From NCBI GenBank assembly GCA_038030265.1, contig CM075937.1:2046001-2110000 (forward strand): 64,000 bases of DNA, read 5' to 3'. The position numbers were made by a program, and so were the translations under genes. The notes beneath the pieces are model-generated. The model searched no databases and had not been told where the DNA came from. It was given only the letters and a program-made list of their open reading frames with translations. Shown here piece by piece: positions 54,400 through 64,000 of this stretch. The stretch's first letter is position 1, and the number at the start of each line of letters is the position of its first letter. The DNA comes from Corythucha ciliata (Eukaryota; Arthropoda; Insecta; Hemiptera; Tingidae).

Positions 54400-54938
54400 T
54401 TGTAAGCTGAGGATTTGGGAGCCACCCAAACCAAAGCGGTCTGTTCTGCAATGCACAAAATGCCAAGCCTACGGCCATTCCAAAAACTATTGCTACAGAA
54501 GCCCGCCTTGCGTTAAATGCGATGGTCAGCATAGCAGTGAATCCTGTACAAAGCAAGCAAAAGACCCCCCCTGTATGTACAAACTGCAAAGGTAGCCACA
54601 CGGCAAATTATAAAGGGTGCCCGATACACCTCAACCTACAGAAAAACAGGCGTCAAAACTATAATAATCCGGAACCGACCATGGGCCTTAACACATCGTT
54701 TCAATTGGCTCAAAACAGTTTTCCCCCGTTTCAAATTTCTGCTACAATTAACAAGAACCATTGGGCAAAGCCCACTTCTTTCGCCCAAGTCACCGCACAC
54801 CAAAACCCAGAACTCTCCGTTAATCAGCCCAACAACTCCGAAATCGCTAACATATACTCAAAAATTGACCAGCTCATCAGCATACTACAACCCCTGATCA
54901 CCCTTCTTACTCAAGTTCTCCCAAAGCTCATCAAATGA
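54400..54938 (+). pseudogene. Jockey-type LINE ORF1, 5'-truncated
   Basis: Codes EPPKPKRSVLQCTKCQAYGH, the junction into Gag-like knuckles, with C-x2-C-x4-H-type repeats QCTKCQAYGHSKNYC, CVKCDGQHSSESC and, after a one-base frame change at about 54575, VCTNCKGSHTANYKGC. A Pro/Asn-rich tail ends in a hydrophobic SILQPLITLLTQVLPKLIK at a TGA at 54936-54938. Same family as 23940-24750, and better preserved. Confidence 0.87.
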
Positions 54939-54939
54939 C

Positions 54940-56336
54940 GTCCTCATCAATAAACAGCAATCTAATAATTATCACGTGGAATAGCCTGGGGTTGAACAAT
55001 AAATACCACGAACTGAAACTCTTCTTGAAACAACATGACGTAGACGTGGCACTCATTGGCACAACAGATCAATTTTTGCATCCCTAATTATAAAATCTAC
55101 AGAGCAGATCAACCGTCGGGCACTCGCCAAGGTGGCTCAGCTGTTCTTATAAAGGGATGTATAGCTCATGTTGAAATACTTTCTATTTGTGAGCAAGAAG
55201 CCCAAGTAGCTCGAATCGGCATCAAAATTAGTGGCGAACATTACATATTTGGTGCTTTCTATTCAGCCCCCGATAGACAGGACCACAAACTTCCTATGAG
55301 TACGGTTTGGGGAATTATACACGAAATGAAACACAAATTTCTCATGGGGGGAGACTATAACGCAAAACATGCTCGTTGGGCCTCCGCCACAACCAACCCA
55401 AGAGGAATTGAAACTCGAAGTTTTTCACCCTCTAGAGCCGACCCACTACCCAGCAAACAAGAGACATTCTCCAGATGTGCTGGACATATTCCTAGGAAAA
55501 AGGATAAATAACATGGCACCAAATGTTCGTGTCCTGCATGCCTTATCATCAGACCACTACCCAGTCCTGATGAATTTGACCAACGATACTGCACCATGCA
55601 ACAAACCTGATAGACTTATGATACACCCCTTCAACTGGAAACACTATAAAGCTATTCTGAATGAAATAACGGATCTGGCCGTACCTCTCAAAACTCCTGC
55701 GGACATTGACAAAGCAGTAAGCAAACTGACTCATAACATACACTACGCAGTTACAGAAGCAAATACTACACGCAAGGTTCCTAGCAATGAAGTCTCCGCA
55801 TATACGCCCACACATGTATCCCAACTAGTACACGCGAAACAAAGAGCGCGTAGCTTGTGGTAACAAACAAAATATCCTCCCCATAAACGGGCACATAACG
55901 AAGCCACAAACGAATTGAAAAAGGCACTAGAAGAAATAGACGGTGACGACAGGAAGAATTCACTCTTGCTCCTGGACAGTAAGGATGGCTCACTCTACCG
56001 AAAAGCAAAAATGTTAATGAAACAGTCTAAAGCTATACCGCCTCTCAAGCACAACGGCAGATGGTACTCCACAGCCGAGGAAAAAACAACATTATTCTCG
56101 AGACTGATCACCCAACAATTGACACCAAACCCAAGTCATCTACCGGATTTTCATAAGTGAATTGAAGAAGAAGTTACCGAGCCACTCGTATTATCCTCGT
56201 TTAAGGAATTCTTCACTCCGAATCAAGTGGAGAACGCAATTAAAAGGTCGCCAACCAACAAATCTCCTGGCTTCGATCGTATTACACAGCCCCTGTTGAA
56301 GAACATTCCCAGGAAAACGCTTGTTAGCCCACTGAT
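54940..56336 (+). pseudogene. Jockey-type LINE ORF2: endonuclease and start of RT, cut by a transposon
   Basis: Apurinic-type endonuclease motifs in order: IITWNSLGLNNKYHELK, RQGGSAVLIKGC, FLMGGDYNAKHARW and, after a frame change at about 55400, LHALSSDHYPVLM (the S-D-H motif). A linker follows with a stop at 55861-55863 and another at 56158-56160, then FTPNQVENAIKRSPTNKSPG, the start of the RT. Similarity stops at about 56336 inside the RT fingers where the long-TIR element begins. So the LINE was 5'-truncated, decayed and then interrupted. Confidence 0.87.
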
Positions 56337-56554
56337 TTTAGACACAAAAAAAGGCAAACATCGGAATAATTCGCGTAAAAGCTTTTTCTTTCTTATGTTG
56401 TTTGGGTACCAACGAGTAGTACAAAACCAATTTTGCAGCTTCGAAAGACGTGAGCTAACCTCAGGGCATTCGAAAAACCTCGAAATATTTTGACTTTTTT
56501 CAGTTTTTGGCTTATAACTTCCAAACTATGCATCCCATCGAAAAAGTCACTGCA

Positions 56555-56815
56555 TACTTTTTTAAACTAGAATAAATTCTCTGTAATTTGAATCCAACCC
56601 CCATTTTTTGGGTCCAATAGTTTCCGAAATACAGTGCTCCAAAAATTGGCAATTTTTTCCAAAAAGTCGAATATTTAAGTTTTGACTCTCTTTCGGGCGA
56701 AATATCGGCCTAAATAATAACAAGTCATAATAAGTCATAAGGGATGAAGTTATAGGGAAATTATTTGGCTTCAATTTAGGACCAAAACGAAGCATTTAGG
56801 CCTAATAGTCCTCTT
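56555..56815. repeat. Left terminal inverted repeat (visible matching part)
   Basis: Matches the complement of 63490-64000, e.g. CAATAGTTTCCGAAATACAG, AAATATCGGCCTAAATAATA and AGGCCTAATAGTCCTCTT at the inner edge. Differences are few (for example GATGAAGTTATAGG against CTACATCC on the other side), so the arms are young or homogenised. Confidence 0.85.
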
Positions 56816-57382
56816 GCTATCTTGAAAAAAAGAAAAATGGGAAAAGTCGCATTTTTCGAGAAATTGAATTGGTCGACTTCAGCTCCCCAATTGTTCCTGT
56901 GAAGATTTGAAAACTCGATGAAGCGCCTGATAATCGTGGAATTTCGTAGTTACTGCGGTTTCCTCGAATGAACCTAGAAATTTGCTAAACTGAGTACCTA
57001 CTTCAGTTTGGTAAAATACAGCGTAGGTATAGGGTAAATGAAACCTAGGGTCATTATCCTCAATATGAGTATTATAGGTGCCTGCGGTAATAAAACCTGT
57101 TTTTGCTCCGCAACCGAGGCGATGTGGAAAGAAAACGAAAGGCCGTTGAGGAGGGTTTTTTTTTCATTAGGTAAGGGCCGTCCCCTCGGAGCCCTCTGAG
57201 TCATCACGATAACAGGAACGGCAGATGTCCTTCATTCCCCTCTCCATTCCAACACTCGGCCCTTTACTTCTGGTTCCGTACGTATCAGTTCAACTGTTGA
57301 ATCTGCCGCGATCCGACCTTATTTGTATGAGTTTTAAACGAAAATCTTTTCTCATCGAGCTGTTCGGAGTGTTCTTATCGAA
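56816..57382. other. Non-coding 5' region of the long-TIR element
   Basis: Between the TIR and the first Met at 57383. No gene. It probably holds the promoter and 5' UTR; a T-run is at 57157-57164. Confidence 0.45.
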
Positions 57383-60300
57383 ATGTCATCCATTCCTTCG
57401 GGTTGTTGCTTTGTGTGTCGTAATACACTTGATGAAGGGACAGTGGTTGTAGTGAAAAAACGCGGAATTCAGACGCTTATTGAAGTGAGTGTGAAACGGG
57501 GTCTTGCTGAGAATGAAAACTTTTTAGGAAATTAAGTGAAGTCTCCTTACATGACGCCTGTCGAAAGAGGTACACCGTGGAAAGCAATGTTGAAGCATCT
57601 GTTCGACGTGGAGGTGATGCAGGTCCTTCAGCTTGCACTTCGCGGAGAGATCGGGGCGTCTCAGCTGCTGGTGGTGCCAGGCACCACATATTAGTTGATA
57701 TTTGCATCCTTTGCGGGGAAAGAATCACAGAGGATTTGTAAAGGCCCAGCTAAAAAAATCCCTTTCACGAAGAAATCCAACGTTGAACCCTCAACAAAGT
57801 TGAAACCCTCAGCATGAAGGATTCAATTATAGAAATGGCTGCCCAGAGTGGGGAGTGGGGAGAACAGATAATACAGCGTCTTTCTTGTATTTCTGACCTT
57901 GTTGCTGCTGAGGGCCAGTACCATCATGACTGTTACAATAAGCTGTGGGCCAAAAAGCGTGGCAAAGGATTCAAGAGATCAGGGCGCCCACAGGATATAG
58001 ACCTTGCGGAGGGTATGGAGAGGATTTACGAATACCTTGCAGAAAACGAACATGAGTGTCAAATTGCATTGAACGATCTATTACCTCAAGCCTTCCCAGG
58101 GGATTACCAACCTGATATCAAGAGCGTCGAATTACACCTGAAGAGGTACTTTGGGGAGCAAGTCATGTTCACAAAGACAGGTCAGGGCCGCATCTCAATA
58201 GTCAGCTTCGGGGGCATTGGGCAAAAGATCCTGTATGACAGTTGGTATCAAGAGAGAAAGAAAAACAAACAAGAGGAGCGATTGAGAGTGGTCAAGGCTG
58301 CAGCTGAGATAGTACTGCAGGATATTCGCTCACAAATATATGACATTAGTGAATATCCTCCTTCTGACGATTTTATGAAAAATGCTGAGGATGACATGCC
58401 GGAGACTTTAAAAGTGTTCCTTGAGACGATAGTCCTCAAAAACAAGCGATACTCCCTTGACTACTGGAAAAAAAAAAAATTACAGCATTTGGCCATGCAA
58501 TCATAACAGCAGTCAGGCCCAGATCCTTCTTGTCCTCAGTTCAGGTCAGCTTTGGTGCTTATTTGTACAGAAAATTTGGCTCAATGCACCTTGTAAATCT
58601 CTGCTATTCCATGGGATTTCCTGCAGTTACAAGGAGGCTATGAGAGTAGAGAGTTCAGCCATCGTTCGGGGAGAACTTGCACAGCTGATTGAAAAAGGTG
58701 CTTTTATGCAGTTTGTTTGGGACAACGCTGATGTTAACGTCAACACATTGGATGGCCTCAACACATTCCACGAGATGGGTGGAATCATGATAATAACCCC
58801 TTATTCCTCCATCAACCCTAGACAAAAATATCCCAAGGTTGAAATATGTTTCTGCAGAATCATTAACAGCGCATACCCAATCAGAACTCATGTCGTCCAC
58901 TGTCAGCAAGAATGCAGGCTTATCAGCTATTTCAATAGCTGATGCGAAAGCTTCGAGTGAAATTCTACCTTCAACCCCAGACCTCCTCTGGTTGTTTGGG
59001 AAAAGTCACAGCACACCAGGAATCCCAGGTTGGAATGGCTATATGGAACAGGTTACCCAAGACCTTCCCTATCAACGCTCGAGGATAGTTTTCCTTCCAT
59101 TTATCCACGCTCCCCCAACAGACTACGACACTGTTCTCACGTCTCTAGTTCAATCCTGTGAGAGAACACGAACTCACGGACAGACAACGTGCTTCGTGAC
59201 ATATGACCAACCTTTATACATGAAGGCTAGAGATATTGTGGAGAGCTGCCAAAACCCTCAGCTGACAAATGTAGTGGTACGATTAGGGGGCTTCCACCTT
59301 CTCATGTCGTTTATGGGGGCCATTGGCGCCATAATGGCAGGGAGCGGGCTGAAAGAACTCCTGTCGACTATATTTGCAGAGAATAGTGTCGACAAAATTC
59401 TACATGGGCATGCATATTCGAGAGCCGTGAGGGCTCATATGTTGACGAATCTTGCACTTTCTCTCTTCATTTGGAACGATGAAGTAGATACCACAGTAGG
59501 GGAACGAACCGAAATTGAAAACATGCTGATAAAGATGTCGGAAAAAAATGCTGAAAAAGAGAGAAATATGATTCTGCAACTGACAGAGAACAAAACTATC
59601 CAAATCCTCGGTGCCAAATTCAAAACTGCGATGGAAAAACTGGAAAACAGAGGACCAACATCAAAGCTCTGGATTCAGTACTTCCAGATGACTGTACTGA
59701 TGAAAAAATTCATTCAAGCAGAGAGAATGGGAGATTGGAACCTTCACCTGGAGACAATCAATAACATGCTCCCTTTTTTCCACTCAGCTGGCCATTTCCT
59801 CTATGCTAAGAGCGCTCGGCTGTACCTCCAGGATATGGGAACACTTCAACAGCGAATGGACCCAAAAGAGTTCCGCTCATTCACAGAAAGAGGCGAGTTT
59901 ACCATTCGTCGCTCGCACAAATTTTGGTCTGGCCTGTGGACTGATCTGACTATTGAGCAGGTTCTAATGCGGTCCATGAAGAGCCAGGGTGGCTTGACCC
60001 ATGGGCGAGGAATATCAAACAGCGTTCTTGCTCGATGGACGGGTGGAATGGTATTCATGCTAAACATTTGCGAGGGAGTTGAATACTACTGGAACGTTTC
60101 CAGCACCACCAGTGAAGAGCATGTTGACATGAGGCCCTCCCGCATCGGACGTGACACTGATGATGTGGAGAAATTGAAAAACTGGTTGGATGTCCACGTT
60201 CCATTTCCTTCCACTGACAAACTGTTGTCCATAAGCAGTGGGATTGTTGGAACCTCAGAGGTCAACTGTCATCAAGCACAGGAATTGGGAGCTGAAGGGG

Positions 60301-61955
60301 TTAAACAAATCACAGGACATACGTACGGAAAAGTTGGTTTCAAACGAAAAGACAAAGTAAGAACTTTGGCTACAGCTGTCATCAACTTTGACAACAAGAA
60401 AGTTGAGATTGATCCCCTCACCATATTTCAAAGGCTGTGCATCATCAAGCAATCAGAACATCACTTAAAGGAGCACTTCAAATACGAGTTGGCTCCCTAC
60501 CCAATGGCTCTGTTTTCTGAAGAAGGGATGCGTAAAGGTACAAAATCGAGCTTCTATGCGGCTTTCACTCCCCTCGCAGAAAACATCCCTATAACAGGCC
60601 CGAATTCTTTTGTAGTGGTTGATGGAGGTTTCCTACTCCACAAGGTCCAGTGGCGTCGCAATGATAGCATCAGAGTGATTGTAGCTGCCTTCATCAGCTA
60701 CACATGTCACCACTATGGGCAGAATGTTACAATTGTATTTGATGGCTATCCTGAGGATGGGGCTTCGAGAAACACCAAAACAGCCGAACGCCTACGTCGA
60801 TACGGAACCTCGGGGTGTAGTGACATCATCTTCCATGAATCTACATTCATTGCAGTACCCCAGGAGAAATTTCTCTCCAATGACAATAACAAGCGTCGCC
60901 TCATCCAATTTCTCTGCTCAGGGTTCCAGCGAGAGGGGATCGAAACAAAAGTAGCTGAAGAGGATGCAGACTCTACTATTGTTAGGACATCCCTAGCCAA
61001 GAGCAGGTGTTACGAAAATGTTTTTGTCGTTGGAGAGGATGTTGACCTGGTGGTGCTACTCACTGGTTTGGGCTCATCCGTACGCAACGTGTACCTCCAC
61101 AAAAGCGGGAGGAGTGACTCTACGCCATCGCAGTACTCCACAGCCTCGTTCAATCGCGGGGAGGAGTCATACCCCCCTGGTTTTGAAATGTTTCTACACG
61201 CATTCACAGGGTGTGACACAACGAGCGCCCTTTTCTGGGTCGGGAAAATGAAGGTGCTGCGAGTCTTTCAGCTGAATAACAGCCTCATTGATGTCGCAGC
61301 CACCTTCTTGAATCCCAACGCCACCCAAGAAGAGGTTGCCTCAGCTGGGGTGAAGTGCCTCCAAGCCATCTATGGAGGCAGAGAAACTGAGGAACTGCAC
61401 GAGCTCCGCTATAAAAACTTCGTCCAGGCAGCAGCCAACGTGCGAGTTAATCTAGCACGTCTACCCCCAACCAAAGAAGCAGCAGCCTACCACTCTTATC
61501 GTACATACCACCAAGTACAGTCGTGGTTGGGGGTAGAAAAGCAGGCAACCACCTGGGGCTGGATGAAGAGCCAGCAGGGGCTCCTTCCCATCCCCTTCAG
61601 GCAGCCTCCAGCGTCACCTGAAATATTGAAGCTGATTTCATGCAAATGCAAGAAAGGCTGCATGGGTGGGTGCTCCTGCAGGAAAGCAGGACTTGTCTGC
61701 TCGAGTTTGTGCGGCTCATGTCGAGGCATAGCATGCTCTAACGTTGCCCCAGTGGATATTGAGGAATCAGACGAAGAAGATGCCATGGACGAACCACTCC
61801 CAGTCCTCATCCTGTGGATTCAGAAACTATCTACGAATGTGGGCCCTCCAAAAGACGTAGGTGATTTCTCCTCAGACCAACACCCCCAACCATCTTCAAT
61901 GTTATTTACATGTACAGGGTGGTCGGTTTTGAGATGCAAAAAAAAAATTGGGTAA
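57383..61955 (+). pseudogene. Giant transposon protein: transposase-like core, PIN/FEN1-like domain, CXC cysteine-rich tail
   Basis: Starts MSSIPSGCCFVCRNTL (57383) with a C-x2-C, and after a slip near 57520 VSLHDACRKRY and ILCGERITEDL. Then 57814-58506: LVAAEGQYHHDCYNKLW. After an A-run slip at 58470: FVWDNADVNVNTLDGLNTF. Then a long open frame 58839-61955 with VVRLGGFHLLMSFMGAIGAI and IFAENSVDKILHGHAYSRA. The C-terminal half has a nuclease-like set: FVVVDGGFLLHKVQW (about 60610), VTIVFDGYP, AEEDADSTIV and VVGEDVDLVVLL, the acidic pattern of PIN/FEN1-type nucleases. Then a CXC-like block CKCKKGCMGGCSCRKAGL and CGSCRGIAC. The last residues (from about 61915) are read from the mariner insertion. 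At least four frame breaks. Family recurrent in invertebrates; superfamily name not known to me. Confidence 0.75.
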
Positions 61956-63440
61956 TAGTACACCAAAAATGGGATAAAAAAGTCCTATTCGGATAGTGGC
62001 CTATCTCTTTTTGCTTTCGAGTAATGATTTTTTTAGTGATTTTTAGGCGCAACTGTATTTTTCGCCGAAAAACTGTTATTTCTCAGCTTCTACTTCACGT
62101 TTTTCCAAAAGTGATGGCAGTTTTGTAATCTACGGAAAATTTTCTACGGGATGAACGCAAAATCAATATTCTAAATTGTCATAAACGCCTAAAAAAGTAA
62201 CGTTTTCGTTGCGTTAATGCAAAAAAACCAAGAATTTGACATCACAAAACAATTTACTGTGTCACCAAAAATGTCTTCACACGTTGTCAAACGACATAAA
62301 AACTTCTCCGTTTTCCCAGCTTTCCAACGGTGTACTCGAAAGTGGAATTATCTCCCTCCTTCGACGAGAAAATTCGAAAAGAAGCGAAAAAGTCATACAT
62401 TTTGGGCTAAAAATGTCAATAATAACAGGTGCGAAAATTCAATTGTTTGGCTCTCTTTCTTGAGAAATCCAAGCTCTGGCACTATAAAAATTAAAATTTA
62501 TTGCATTTGAAGAATAAACAACAAACAAACAAATTAATAAAATGGACGAAGAGGTGTGCGAATTTAGGGCGTCTGTTGGATTTTTATGGGGTCTGGGCTG
62601 GGATCGTCGGAGACCGAAATCACCGTCTTGCTGGAAAATAATTTGTTCCCTCAGCTCTGGGTCCATTCCGTCAAGAAGACGTGGCAATTCGACTTGCAGG
62701 AAATGCAGGTAGCCTTGCCCCGTTCCTTCAAAGAAATGTGGGCCTATTAATCGGTCTCTCCGACCCATAAAAAACCAGCAGACGCACTAAATTCGCCCAC
62801 CTCTTCTTCAATTTTATTAATTTGTTTGTTTGTTGTTTATTCTTCAAATGCAATACATTTTAATTTTTATAGTGCCAGAGCTTGGATTTCTCAAGAAAGA
62901 GAGCCAAACAAATGAATTTTTGCACCTCTTATTATTCACATTTTTAGCCCAAAATGTATGACTTTTTCGCTTCTTTTCGAATTTTCTCGTCGAAGGAGGG
63001 AGATAATTCCACTTTCGAGTACACCGTTGGAAAGCTGGGAAAACGGAGAAGTTTTTATGTCGTTTGACAACGTGTGAAGACATTTTTGGTGACACAGTAA
63101 ATTGTTTTGTGAAGTCAAATTCTTGGTTTTTTTGCATTAACGCAACGAAAACGTAACGTTTTCAGGCGTTTATGACAATTTAGAATATTGATTTTGCATT
63201 CATCCCGTAGAAAATTTTCTGTAGATTACGAAACTGCCATCACTTTTGGAAAAACGTGAAGTAGAAGCTGAGAAATAACAGTTTTTCGGCGAAAAATACA
63301 GTTGCGCCTAAAAATCACTAAAAAAATTATTACTCGAAAACAAAAAGAGATAGGCCACTATCCGAATAAGACTTTTTTTATCCCATTTTCGGTGTACTAT
63401 TACCCAATTTTTTTTTTGCATCTCAAAACCGACCACCCTG
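61915..63440. mobile_element. Mariner-type foldback element with about 680-bp arms
   Basis: Ends CAGGGTGGTCGGTTTTGAG and exact complement, flanked by TA. The arms (61915 to about 62600, and about 62765-63440) are nearly identical inverted copies, so the two strands give the same chance frames (62217-62510 and 63137-62844). The 165-bp centre holds the tail of a mariner transposase. It lies at the 3' end of the giant pseudogene and replaces its last codons. Confidence 0.93.
62600..62768 (-). pseudogene. Mariner-type transposase fragment
   Basis: Codes IGPHFFEGTGQGYLHFLQV and ELPRLLDGM, then IIFQQDGDFG, matching the mariner/Tc1 block 'GP.FF.g...g..Yl..L...lp' and the second catalytic Asp motif 'w.QQDgAP.H', which is altered here. 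Only about 55 residues remain in the centre of the foldback, supporting its mariner origin. Confidence 0.75.
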
Positions 63441-63489
63441 TATATACTCAAGTACCTACCTATTACTGTTTAATAAATAAGATTTCAAT

Positions 63490-64000
63490 AAGAGGACTAT
63501 TAGGCCTAAATGCTTCGTTTTGGTCCTAAATTGAAGCCAAATAATTTCCCTATAACTACATCCCTTATGACTTATTATGACTTGTTATTATTTAGGCCGA
63601 TATTTCGCCCGAAAGAGAGTCAAAACTTAAATATCGTCGGCTAAGGCGTGATACCTCGTTAGTGAAAATTTGGCGAAAAATAGGTTTTGGTATCAAATTT
63701 TTCGTTAGATACCTAACTTGATTATCATAAATTTTGATTTCAGGATAATCAATATAATTTTTTATGGGAGCATTGCCAAAAGTTTGAAATTAATGTACAA
63801 ATAGGGATTTTTCATATGATTTTTTGTTCTCCTGTAAAGTTTGGTTTTTGGACATACGAGGTATCACGCCTTAGCCGACGATATTCGACTTTTTGGAAAA
63901 AATTGCCAATTTTTGGAGCACTGTATTTCGGAAACTATTGGACCCAAAAAATGGGGGTTGGACTCAAATTGCAGGGAATTTACTCTAGTTTAAAAAAGTA
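63490..64000. repeat. Right terminal inverted repeat, interrupted by a MITE and cut by the window end
   Basis: Begins AAGAGGACTATTAGGCC, complementary to the inner end of the left arm, and continues collinear to the last base of the window. Confidence 0.85.
63634..63881. mobile_element. 248-bp MITE inserted in the right TIR
   Basis: Ends TCGTCGGCTAAGGCGTGATA and exact complement; inverted ends of at least 26 bp. TA lies on both sides, and the uninterrupted left TIR (AAATATTCGAC, complement of 56684-56694) shows the pre-insertion site, proving a TA duplication. Non-coding. Confidence 0.93.

Larger units (their letters stand above)
56340..64000. mobile_element. Long-TIR DNA transposon, right end outside the window
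   Basis: An inverted pair of at least 261 bp encloses a very large gene. The left arm 56555-56815 is the near-perfect complement of 63490-64000 once a 248-bp MITE is removed from the latter. The left arm probably extends to about 56340, where the LINE is broken; the right arm runs past the window edge, so its outer tip and the target duplication cannot be seen. Inside are a broken gene of about 1,450 codons, a mariner-type foldback (61915-63440) and a MITE (63634-63881). Confidence 0.82.

Noticed and set aside
62217..63137. Matching frames of 97 codons on both strands (62217-62510 and 63137-62844)
   Set aside because: They are the two arms of one foldback element read outward. No domain, and the mirror symmetry explains their similarity.
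1..64000. CRISPR arrays, tRNA genes, bacterial operons
   Set aside because: No regular spacer array, no cloverleaf with a B-box seen, and introns and TE content show the DNA is eukaryotic.

Overview
The window is eukaryotic and almost entirely mobile DNA. No bacterial or archaeal features were seen. The mix points to an arthropod, probably an insect: Jockey-type LINEs, Ty3/gypsy elements, piggyBac, a P-like element, hAT and mariner-type elements, an ISL2EU-type element, and many short GT-AG introns of 57-122 bp. The organism assignment is inference. The only likely host-gene piece is one C2-domain exon at 48580-48646. There is one 500-N scaffold gap (3803-4302).

Layout, 1-31 kb: a decayed gypsy pol (1-1850, +); a piggyBac transposase pseudogene running into the gap (2240-3802, -); a broken transposase-like gene of an unassigned family (4303-6106, +); the 5' part of a second gypsy element with a short LTR (6796-8494, -); a TA-flanked MITE (10174-11028); a full-length gypsy element with 158-bp LTRs and TSD ATAAT (11267-18999, -), split by a 3.5-kb inverted-repeat element at its gag/pol junction; foldback MITEs; a LINE RT fragment followed by 1.5 kb of degenerate 'GCTAATTCGCGG' minisatellite (21.6-23.1 kb); a decayed Jockey LINE (23.9-26.7 kb); and an ISL2EU-type element coding a YqaJ-like nuclease and a THAP-DDE transposase tail to tail (26969-31381).

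Layout, 31-48 kb: a 10-kb P-like element (31435-41453) with 24-bp TIRs and TSD GGGGCCAA. It holds THAP and P-transposase exons and a nested stack: a hairpin MITE, split by a CACTGAG-ended element, which in turn holds an MITE made of palindromic ACGCGT repeats. Next is an apparently intact DNA transposon of an unassigned family (43818-48164) with perfect 37-bp TIRs, a 948-codon open frame and a 5'-UTR intron.

Layout, 48-64 kb: the C2 exon; a hAT MITE with an 8-bp TSD; a GC-rich higher-order tandem array (49.8-52.1 kb); a 1.45-kb hAT element with TSD GTTATGGC; a second Jockey LINE cut off at about 56336; and a large long-TIR element (about 56340 to beyond the window). That element carries a broken gene of about 1,450 codons joining a transposase-like region, a PIN/FEN1-like region and a CXC cysteine-rich tail. 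It has itself been hit by a 1.5-kb mariner-type foldback and a 248-bp MITE. The genes do not form a pathway. They are independent selfish elements whose nesting gives a relative insertion order.
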